This document shows, one piece after another, positions 1 to 6,276 of a stretch of DNA of 14,109 bases. This DNA comes from Methanobacteriota archaeon (GTDB lineage: Archaea; Thermoplasmatota; Poseidoniia; Poseidoniales; Thalassarchaeaceae): the NCBI GenBank assembly GCA_002712575.1, contig PATZ01000013.1:8216-22324 (forward strand), read 5' to 3'. How positions within the stretch are numbered: position 1 is the stretch's first letter; every line of letters begins with the position of its first letter. The notes under the pieces are model-generated. The model was not told the origin of the DNA. It worked only from the letters and a program-made list of their open reading frames with translations, and searched no databases. The translations under genes were made by a program, and so were the position numbers.

Positions 1-2
1 AA

Positions 3-269
3 GAACTGATATCAAAAGGTCTAGCGAGAGATATAATTAGGCATGTACAAGCAAAAAGAAAAGAGATTAATCTTGATGTTGAAGCATTAATCGAACTTAA
101 TGTATGGATTGAGCCAAATGAACTGTTATTCGATAATGACTGGTCACATATCCAGATTGAAACTAGAGCAGGGAATGCAGGCATTAATCAAGGAGACATT
201 CCTGAAGAAATTGGATATTTCGAAGTAGATGGAATAGAAGTAAATTTCTCTGTCAAGGAAATAAATTAG
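3..269 (+). CDS. ileS: Isoleucyl-tRNA synthetase, C-terminal end (partial)
   Basis: This is the open 3' end of a gene that begins before the window; 88 codons precede the TAG at 267-269. The peptide begins ELISKGLARDIIRHVQAKRK and continues with a DVEALIEL stretch. The pattern G-L-A-R-(D/E)-x-(I/V)-R-x-(V/I)-Q-x-x-R-K followed by an L-D-V segment is typical of the tail of archaeal/eukaryotic-type IleRS, which attaches isoleucine to tRNA(Ile) in the cytoplasm. The catalytic core is outside the window, so the call rests on this C-terminal motif alone. The gene is AT-rich, about one third GC in the line I counted. It converges on the next gene with only 2 nt between the two stop codons, so the transcripts probably overlap at their 3' ends. 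Confidence 0.75.
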   Translation, partial: ELISKGLARDIIRHVQAKRKEINLDVEALIELNVWIEPNELLFDNDWSHIQIETRAGNAGINQGDIPEEIGYFEVDGIEVNFSVKEIN

Positions 270-271
270 TT

Positions 272-1720
272 CTAATTTGGATTATACATTACTGCTGGAA
301 GAAGCAATTCAACGGCGAATAAAGGGTCTGGATCGGTTGAGTCATGGTAAGCAATGAAAGAACCACCATCAGGTAGTATACCCATACTAGCAAAATCAAA
401 CCTAATGTCTGCACCAGCACCAGATGTAGAATCTAGGTCTCCCTGACCTATGAAACTAAATTGATCAGGCGATAGCGATTCAGAGAAATCACGGACATGA
501 TAGGCAACATCAACATCGGGGCCTAGAGAACTTTGATACCTAACGCTCAAGACAAATAGATCATGGACTCCACTAGAATGGAACTCCCATTCTTCAATTG
601 CACTCGCATCAGCTGATAAGTCATAAGTGAAATTTTGCCAACTTTCGCCACCATCCAAAGACATTAGATGAGTTATCATTGTTGATTCGGAAACTACGCA
701 ATGAAGTGCACTGGATGAATCAAATGCACAATACTCTGAAGGTAAAGAGGAACCATTTTGATTAGTAGCAGACCACCAATTAAGTGATGTATCTAAGAAT
801 GCGTCCGTACCATCAACGAAATAATTTGGAAAATATAAACCACCAGAAGGAACTGGAAAGGCCCTCATTTCCTTATGTGGCTTGGTAAAGTCCCACTCAA
901 CTCCTAAATCAGAAGAAATAAGATTTACTTCAATACTGTCTAAATTTCCATCTCTATCAGGGAATGGAAAATAATCATAGTTCAAACCATCAGTAGATAT
1001 CTGGCCACCGACATTCTGAACTTGATGCCAAAAATTGGAAATTACTAAACTGGCATATTCTCCGTTACCATAGACTCCTCCATTAATTGGACCAATCACT
1101 TCAACTTGCCAAGATCTATCATAGAATGGTTCAGGCGTTCTATTGAAACACCAAGTCCATTCTTCATCTTCAGAGTCGTAAAGGAATGCATAAAATTGAT
1201 CAGCTCCACTAGTACTAGGATATGGGAACCAACCCATAGAAATTAAATCACCATTTGTTGCTTGGACTATACTTCCTTCTCCAAGACCTTCTTGACCAGG
1301 GACAGTAGGTTTAGGTTCTAGGCAACCAAGTTGAGAAAAGATAGATGGTTGATATTCTTGCCAAGTATGCCCTCTGTCTTCTGACCAAGTAGGGTACTCT
1401 CCTCCGAAATTAACAATCCATCCTTCTTTGGTTCCTGCCAGATAATGTTCGCAACAATTACCTCCTTCTTCATTTCCAAATACTGCCCAAAAAGCTTCAC
1501 CTTCCACATATCCTTGCTCAAAAATTGTTCTGGTAATAAACTCTCTAGAATCTTCATGACTTAACGGATCATCTACATAAATTAAGCCTGTATCCCAATC
1601 AGGAGGGGCTTCCATTGCTGTTTCGACTGCTTCCAAACATCCCGCCATTGCTGTAGTAAAAACTATCAAAACAACACATGTAGTTTCAATCACGGATGGG
1701 ATAGACACATTATTTCGCAA
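272..1720 (-). CDS. Secreted Asp-box (BNR/sialidase-like) lipoprotein
   Basis: A 482-residue exported protein of unknown substrate. Residues 1-27 form a signal peptide (basic Arg2, then a hydrophobic VVLIVFTTAMAG run) ending in a lipobox-like A-G-C with Cys28, which suggests lipid anchoring outside the membrane. At least two Asp-box motifs (S-x-D-x-G-x-x-W) are visible: SEDRGHTW near residues 113-120 and SLDGGESW near 355. Such boxes sit in beta-propeller blades of sialidases and other extracellular proteins, so a propeller fold is likely. Sialidase activity is not shown: I did not find the arginine triad or an FRIP motif. The start shown is TTG; a GTG four codons later would also keep the signal peptide. 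It lies 58 nt after cysS on the same strand, separated from it by a T-rich tract. Base composition is AT-rich, as in ileS and the 3' half of cysS. Confidence 0.7.
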   Translation of the reverse strand: MRNNVSIPSVIETTCVVLIVFTTAMAGCLEAVETAMEAPPDWDTGLIYVDDPLSHEDSREFITRTIFEQGYVEGEAFWAVFGNEEGGNCCEHYLAGTKEGWIVNFGGEYPTWSEDRGHTWQEYQPSIFSQLGCLEPKPTVPGQEGLGEGSIVQATNGDLISMGWFPYPSTSGADQFYAFLYDSEDEEWTWCFNRTPEPFYDRSWQVEVIGPINGGVYGNGEYASLVISNFWHQVQNVGGQISTDGLNYDYFPFPDRDGNLDSIEVNLISSDLGVEWDFTKPHKEMRAFPVPSGGLYFPNYFVDGTDAFLDTSLNWWSATNQNGSSLPSEYCAFDSSSALHCVVSESTMITHLMSLDGGESWQNFTYDLSADASAIEEWEFHSSGVHDLFVLSVRYQSSLGPDVDVAYHVRDFSESLSPDQFSFIGQGDLDSTSGAGADIRFDFASMGILPDGGSFIAYHDSTDPDPLFAVELLLPAVMYNPN

Positions 1721-1743
1721 GTGATATGACTTATCGGTCCTTC

Positions 1744-1753
1744 GCTATAGAAT
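1744..1753 (-). promoter_or_regulatory. Possible TATA element of the Asp-box lipoprotein gene
   Basis: On the minus strand the sequence ATTCTATAGC is centred about 27-28 nt upstream of the TTG start at 1720, the spacing expected for a leaderless archaeal transcript. It matches the archaeal TATA consensus only partly, and no clear purine-rich BRE precedes it. It follows the T-rich tract behind cysS, so a terminator-then-promoter arrangement is plausible but weakly supported. Confidence 0.3.
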
Positions 1754-1760
1754 CCAAGAC

Positions 1761-1778
1761 CTAAAAGATAAAAATAAT
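1761..1778 (-). terminator. T-rich tract after cysS, likely archaeal terminator
   Basis: Immediately after the cysS TAA the minus strand reads ATTATTTTTATCTTTTAG, with a T5 and a T4 run. Archaeal RNA polymerase terminates on oligo-T tracts without needing a hairpin. No stable stem is apparent here. Confidence 0.4.
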
Positions 1779-3233
1779 TTATCTAAGTCTCCATATAGGG
1801 CCGCTAGGAGAGTCTTCAACAATTACTCCCATGGAATTTAATTCACTTCTAATTTCATCTGCTCGATCCCAATTTTTCTCATCACGAGCAACTTTTCTCT
1901 GATTCAATAAGTCATTTACTAAGTCAGAAATAGCTGACATGGCAGCATTATTCTGATTAACTTCATCTAGGATAAATTCGTCATCAGGAAGAAGTCCCAA
2001 AATCTTACCAGCAAAATCTGACAACCATGAAACTGATGCAGAAATTTCTGCTACATCATTATTATCAATTTTTTCTTTCAAATATTTGACTACAGATTGT
2101 ACTTCGACTACTGCAATTCGAGTATTGAAATCGTCATTCATCCCATTAGAAAAATTAGTGCTAGCAGACTTCAAAAAATCTGAATTTTCCCATGATTTCT
2201 TTTCACAAAGAGAAAGCCCCTCTCCATAAGCTGAGATTAGTCTTTGATGATGGCTCGATGAATCTTCGAGCATTACATCGTTAAACTCAACCGGTTGCCT
2301 GTAAGGGGCATTGATTAAACAATATCTTAATTCTAAAGGATTGACCTTAGAAATAGCATCTCTAATCGTCCAAAAATTCCCTAATGATTTGCTCATCTTT
2401 TCTCCATCTACGTTTATCATACCATTATGTATCCAATATTGCACTACTGGTTCATGATTAAGACAACATTCCGATTGGAATATCTCTGCTTCATGATGTG
2501 GAAACATTAGGTCTGAACCGCCCCCGTGGATGTCAACCTGGTGCCCGAAGTGTTCGTGAACCATCGCTGAACACTCAATATGCCAACCAGGCCTTCCTTT
2601 TCCAAAGGGGCTATCCCAGCTTGGCTCACCCTGTTTTGCAATTTTCCAGAGGGCGAAGTCTCTGTGGTCTCTTTTACCTGCTCCAGTGGAAGCAACTCTC
2701 CCTCCGGCACCCGATCGAACCATCTCAAGCGTCTGTCCGGTTAACCGTCCATACTTCTCAGGCGCAGTATCAATTTCGAAGTATACTCCATCCTCGGCCG
2801 AATATGCATGTCCTTTTTCAATCAGGGTTTCAATCATTGAGATTATTCCTTCAATACTTTCTGTAACTCTTGGATAGGCATCAGCATCGAGTACATTGAG
2901 CCTATTCATCGAAATCCTGTAGTCCGATATGTGACGATTCGCCAACTCGAGAAAGTCGACACCTTCTTCGTTTGAAGCATCGATTATTGTATCTGATATG
3001 TCTGTGAAATTTGTAACATATCTAACACGAACATCTTGGAATCTGAGCCATCTCACCAGGGTGTCGAATGCTATGGCTTGACGGGCGTGGCCGATGTGAC
3101 TGGGCGAATAGGGAGTGATTCCACAGGCATAGATCGTGACTTCTTCGCCTGAGACGTCAATCTCCTGCTTCGTACGCGATGATGTGTTGAAAAGCCTCAG
3201 AGGCACATGCAGGCATCCTATGCCAATGGTCAT
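1779..3233 (-). CDS. cysS: Cysteinyl-tRNA synthetase
   Basis: Class I synthetase that charges tRNA(Cys) in the cytoplasm; 484 residues, close to the 461 of the E. coli enzyme. The HIGH signature is at residues 46-49 (SHIGHAR) and KMSKS at 279-283. The zinc site matches the E. coli ligands: Cys37, Cys221, His246 and Glu250. The near-invariant GGGSDLMFPHH block is at 237-247. The usual TDIDDK motif reads TDISDT (residues 78-83), a mild deviation. The ATG at 3231-3233 overlaps the upstream TGA by 4 nt (ATGA), which suggests translational coupling to the C26 hydrolase. The N-terminus runs roughly nine residues longer than is typical before the first strand. Base composition changes abruptly near codon 240: the 5' half is about half GC and the 3' half about one third, with the frame intact throughout. 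Confidence 0.96.
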   Translation of the reverse strand: MTIGIGCLHVPLRLFNTSSRTKQEIDVSGEEVTIYACGITPYSPSHIGHARQAIAFDTLVRWLRFQDVRVRYVTNFTDISDTIIDASNEEGVDFLELANRHISDYRISMNRLNVLDADAYPRVTESIEGIISMIETLIEKGHAYSAEDGVYFEIDTAPEKYGRLTGQTLEMVRSGAGGRVASTGAGKRDHRDFALWKIAKQGEPSWDSPFGKGRPGWHIECSAMVHEHFGHQVDIHGGGSDLMFPHHEAEIFQSECCLNHEPVVQYWIHNGMINVDGEKMSKSLGNFWTIRDAISKVNPLELRYCLINAPYRQPVEFNDVMLEDSSSHHQRLISAYGEGLSLCEKKSWENSDFLKSASTNFSNGMNDDFNTRIAVVEVQSVVKYLKEKIDNNDVAEISASVSWLSDFAGKILGLLPDDEFILDEVNQNNAAMSAISDLVNDLLNQRKVARDEKNWDRADEIRSELNSMGVIVEDSPSGPIWRLR

Positions 3234-3925
3234 GAACTTCTCGCCGCATTAACCAATGCAGCGTACATCTGATACTGATTTATTCTCTCGGGATGCCATT
3301 GCAGCCCATGGAAGAATTTCAGATGCTCATACGCAACTGACTCAATGAGGCCATCATGATTCGCCCTTCCAGTCACTTTCAGACCCCCACTATCTCGAAC
3401 CCCCTGGTGGTGTGTGGAATTAACCGATACACAATCTCCCAGCACGCTGTGTATCTCGGTACCCTGTTCGAAAGTGACTTCATGGTCAGAAAACGCACCA
3501 TTCCATGAACCATGCGATTCGTACCCAGGGGTCTTTGGGAGATGCTGGTGCATGGAGCCACCTTCTGCAACACACATTATTTGCATACCTCGGCATATGC
3601 CCAATACAGGGAGGTCCGCCTCAATGGATGCCTTGATTAGCGCAATCTCGCGCATATCTTGCTTGGGATATGTATCGAGAGTATCAGGGTCCAGATCAGC
3701 ACCATACATCGAGGGATCAATGTCCGGCCCACCGGAGATGACCAGTCCGTCTATTGCCGATACTATGTCGATAGCACCATCTTCCGGTGGAAGTATGACT
3801 GGAATGCCGCCCCCATCTATCACAGCAAGAGCGTATGTTGCGGGTATCACTGTCGCATCCATGTCCCATGCCCCCCATTTCGTCATGCGAGTCGGCGCAG
3901 TGATTCCAATTATCGGCCTACTCAT
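3230..3925 (-). CDS. Peptidase C26 / class I GATase-like hydrolase, copy B
   Basis: A 231-residue member of the gamma-glutamyl hydrolase family (peptidase C26), which includes PuuD, the enzyme that cleaves gamma-glutamyl-GABA. Visible family motifs are SGGPDIDPSMYG (64-75), the nucleophile elbow GICRGMQ with Cys111, HHQGV (172-176), and QWHPE with His211 and Glu213 completing the triad. The frame stays open upstream to 4027, but that extension overlaps the preceding gene. The ATG at 3925 follows a GAGGAG ribosome-binding site and lines up with the paralogue's start, so I chose it. The gene lies 38 nt after copy A and overlaps cysS by 4 nt. The substrate cannot be told from sequence: gamma-glutamyl amines, gamma-glutamyl peptides and folate polyglutamates are all possible for this family. 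Confidence 0.85.
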   Translation of the reverse strand: MSRPIIGITAPTRMTKWGAWDMDATVIPATYALAVIDGGGIPVILPPEDGAIDIVSAIDGLVISGGPDIDPSMYGADLDPDTLDTYPKQDMREIALIKASIEADLPVLGICRGMQIMCVAEGGSMHQHLPKTPGYESHGSWNGAFSDHEVTFEQGTEIHSVLGDCVSVNSTHHQGVRDSGGLKVTGRANHDGLIESVAYEHLKFFHGLQWHPERINQYQMYAALVNAARSS

Positions 3926-3930
3926 GGCAA

Positions 3931-3936
3931 CTCCTC
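3931..3936 (-). promoter_or_regulatory. Shine-Dalgarno site fixing the C26 copy B start
   Basis: The minus strand reads GAGGAG, then five bases, then the ATG at 3923-3925. This good match to the archaeal anti-SD supports that start over the longer open frame reaching 4027. Confidence 0.65.
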
Positions 3937-3963
3937 TGCGTCTGAGGGGATGAACCCATTCAT

Positions 3964-4647
3964 TCAAATTGCAGCTCGTACAAGTGCAGATACGATTGAC
4001 TTCTGGCCAAGAGCCTCCGGATGCCACTGCACCGATATCACGAATTTTCGCGACGGGTCTTCTAAACCCTCAATCAGACCATCTTCAGATCTGGCATTTA
4101 CTTCTAGACTCCCCGGATCAGATACGCCCTGGTGGTGTGCTGAGTTCACATTAGAAGATAGCCCAAGAATCTCGGAGAGTTTCGATTCAGGCACTATGGA
4201 TACCTCATGTTTGGACCATTTGCCGCCCCATGCGCCATGTTTTTCGTAAGGGGGGGTGGTGGGGAGGTGCTGATGAAGAAAACCTCCGTACGAGACAGCC
4301 ATGAGCTGGTGCCCTCTGCAGATGCCGAGAATCGGCAACCCCCTTTTCTTTGCAGAATCAATTAGTGCAAGCTCCCACATGTCCTGTGAGGGCCGTACAT
4401 CATTTGTTTCAGGCACAGGAACGCGTCCATATGTGGCCGGATCGATATCCCTGCCCCCGGCAATTATCAGCGCGTCTACCGCATCGACACACGCTTCAGG
4501 ATCCCCGCCCTCGGATAATATCAGTGGTAGGCCGCCGCATTCCTCTACAATCGAGGGATAATTCCACGGGAGCATGACCACATCGCGACCATCAGATTCG
4601 TAATCCCTCTTGTTGACGGAAGAAGTGATGCCGATCCTTGGTTTCAT
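3964..4647 (-). CDS. Peptidase C26 / class I GATase-like hydrolase, copy A
   Basis: A 227-residue paralogue of the next gene downstream. It shows the same block order: AGGRDIDPATYG (63-74), GICRGHQ with nucleophile Cys110, HHQGV (171-175), and QWHPE with His209 and Glu211. The catalytic triad is therefore complete and the protein is probably an active gamma-glutamyl-bond hydrolase of the PuuD-like family. The first in-frame ATG (4677) would overlap the upstream gene by 26 nt. The ATG at 4645-4647 leaves a 4-nt gap and starts directly at the MKPRIGIT strand, matching MSRPIIGIT of copy B, so I chose it. The copies share motifs but differ widely elsewhere, so the duplication is old and substrates may differ. 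Confidence 0.85.
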   Translation of the reverse strand: MKPRIGITSSVNKRDYESDGRDVVMLPWNYPSIVEECGGLPLILSEGGDPEACVDAVDALIIAGGRDIDPATYGRVPVPETNDVRPSQDMWELALIDSAKKRGLPILGICRGHQLMAVSYGGFLHQHLPTTPPYEKHGAWGGKWSKHEVSIVPESKLSEILGLSSNVNSAHHQGVSDPGSLEVNARSEDGLIEGLEDPSRKFVISVQWHPEALGQKSIVSALVRAAI

Positions 4648-4651
4648 CCAA

Positions 4652-5056
4652 TCAGCTCTCTCGATTAAGACGAGCATGTCTGAATGATTTTACTCCTGCA
4701 AATATGAACGAGGCCCCAACAAGCACCAGTAACATGTGGGAAACCAATACAAGATTGGACATTTCAGAGAAGCCTGTCAACATTCTCGATGCTCCTGCCA
4801 GGAACATAATCAGAGCTACAGCCATTGAAGCATGCATGTAGTGGTGCCTATTCGCCTCGTTGAATTTTGAAAGCACGCCCATCATAAGCAGTGGTAGACC
4901 CATGAAAGCTGGAATCATTGCGGTAATGGAAGGGTCCGCACCCTCCGCAGGAGTCTGGGTAAAGTAAGAGAATAGGCCCCAGAAGATCAGGATGCACCCA
5001 TACATGTTCGCGAGCCCGGGAATTGTCATCCCCCATTGGGTAAATTCGTCACTCAT
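4652..5056 (-). CDS. Small four-helix membrane protein, function unknown
   Basis: A 134-residue protein I cannot assign to a family. It has four likely membrane helices, at about residues 11-33, 43-62, 74-94 and 100-122. The second loop is charged, with a histidine cluster (His71, His72, His75). Both ends are short and polar, and the C-terminus is basic (KSFRHARLNR). The frame is open to an ATG at 5104, but that would overlap the acyl-CoA dehydrogenase by 26 nt. The ATG at 5054-5056 leaves a 22-nt gap and is preferred; neither start has a clear ribosome-binding site. Its place in the operon, between the dehydrogenase and the C26 hydrolases, gives no firm clue to its role. Confidence 0.7.
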   Translation of the reverse strand: MSDEFTQWGMTIPGLANMYGCILIFWGLFSYFTQTPAEGADPSITAMIPAFMGLPLLMMGVLSKFNEANRHHYMHASMAVALIMFLAGASRMLTGFSEMSNLVLVSHMLLVLVGASFIFAGVKSFRHARLNRES

Positions 5057-5078
5057 GAGCACGCGTATCGGAAGCGAT

Positions 5079-6227
5079 TTATGATAATCGCGATTGGATT
5101 TCACGACTAATGATCATTCTCTGAATCTGACTACTGCCTCCAAATATTTGGTATATTTTCGCTCCACGCATCCTTCGAGCCGCGGGATATTCTTCAGAAT
5201 AACCGTACCCTCCGAAAATCTGCACCGCGTCTGTAGTGACTTCCATGCCTATGTCGGCCGCAAACCGTTTCGCATGGGCAGCCTTCAACGTGACCTCTTC
5301 ACCATTATCTATTGCAGCAGCAGCTTGGTAAGTCAGCAATCGCGCGGCTTCTATTTTGGTCGACATATCAGCAAGCATGAATGATATCGATTGATGTTCG
5401 AAAATTGGTTTTCCAAAAGTCTCTCTTTCATTAGCATATTTCCATGCCTCTTCCATTGCGCCGCGCGCATTCCCAACTGCATGAGATGCGAGCATCGGCC
5501 TGGAGCGATCAAAGGCAACCATGGCATCCATCCAACCATTATTTTCCTTCAATCCGACTAAATTCTCTTTAGGGACTCTGACATCAGTGAAGGTTATGCC
5601 TCTTGTATCTGAGCATCTTTGCCCCATTTTATCTTCCTTTTTTCCTATCTCCACCCCGGGACTGTCGGCATCTACGATGAAACCACTTAGGGACTTGTAC
5701 CCATTCTCGGTTCCAGTTCTCGCCAAAACGAAGAACCAATCGGCATATCTCGCTCCCCCTATCCACATCTTGCTTCCATTGATGATGTACTCGTCACCAT
5801 CCAATACTGCGCTAGTTCTGATACCTTGTACATCGGATCCAGCGGCGGGTTCTGTGACACAGTAAGATGCGTATTTCCCATCACAAACTCTTCTCAAATA
5901 CTCATTTTTTTGCTCCTCGGTGCCTCCATAAAGGACAGGGTGGCATGCTAGCATAGTAACTCCCGTGATGGTTGAAAAACCAGGATCCCCCCGTCCGAAT
6001 TCCTCATTCACAATCACTTCATCCAGGAAACTCATCCCCGCTCCCCCATATTTTTCTGGAATAGTGCAATTTAGAAGTCCGAGATCATGTGCTTTTCTTA
6101 TCGCGGCTTGAGGAAATTCGCCTTCTTTCTCCCACTGGGCAGCATAGGGCATTATTTCCTCGTCTGCAAAATCTCTGGCTAGATCTCTGAGCATTTGCTG
6201 CTCTTCTGACAGGCTATTCTCGAGCAT
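5079..6227 (-). CDS. Acyl-CoA dehydrogenase, MCAD-like, atypical active site
   Basis: An FAD enzyme expected to oxidise an acyl-CoA to its enoyl-CoA and pass electrons to an electron-transfer flavoprotein. It has 382 residues, the family length, and the fold is covered end to end. Visible motifs are YCVTEPAAGSD (122-132), FDRSRPMLAS (239-248), ERETFGKPIFEHQ (267-279), QIFGGYGYSEEYP (336-348) and KIYQIFGGSSQIQR (357-370). The last block resembles MCAD's KIYQIYEGTSQIQR, but the catalytic Glu is Gly363 here. The alternative base position, used in IVD and LCAD just before the Arg of the 239-248 block, is Ser242. The chemistry or substrate may therefore differ. An upstream GTG at 6251 would add eight residues; the ATG at 6225-6227 gives a typical LSEEQ N-terminus. 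It lies 49 nt after the Fe-S oxidoreductase. Confidence 0.9.
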   Translation of the reverse strand: MLENSLSEEQQMLRDLARDFADEEIMPYAAQWEKEGEFPQAAIRKAHDLGLLNCTIPEKYGGAGMSFLDEVIVNEEFGRGDPGFSTITGVTMLACHPVLYGGTEEQKNEYLRRVCDGKYASYCVTEPAAGSDVQGIRTSAVLDGDEYIINGSKMWIGGARYADWFFVLARTGTENGYKSLSGFIVDADSPGVEIGKKEDKMGQRCSDTRGITFTDVRVPKENLVGLKENNGWMDAMVAFDRSRPMLASHAVGNARGAMEEAWKYANERETFGKPIFEHQSISFMLADMSTKIEAARLLTYQAAAAIDNGEEVTLKAAHAKRFAADIGMEVTTDAVQIFGGYGYSEEYPAARRMRGAKIYQIFGGSSQIQRMIISREIQSRLS

Positions 6228-6276
6228 GAACAAATGATTGAAATTCAGCACTTAATGTTAGACCAGTGTTCTAACT

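Noticed and set aside
3926..4027. 34-residue N-terminal extension of C26 copy B, with a CTCTSC cysteine cluster
   Set aside because: It overlaps the end of copy A by 64 nt, lacks a family counterpart, and a GAGGAG site marks the ATG at 3925.
3414..4249. Long plus-strand open frames opposite the two C26 genes
   Set aside because: They are antisense shadows of genes with complete catalytic motifs, and their translations show no coherent domain.
4250..4256. Homopolymer of seven G in C26 copy A as a sequencing-error frameshift
   Set aside because: The frame is intact on both sides and the encoded TTPPYEKHG matches KTPGYESHG of copy B, so no shift has occurred.
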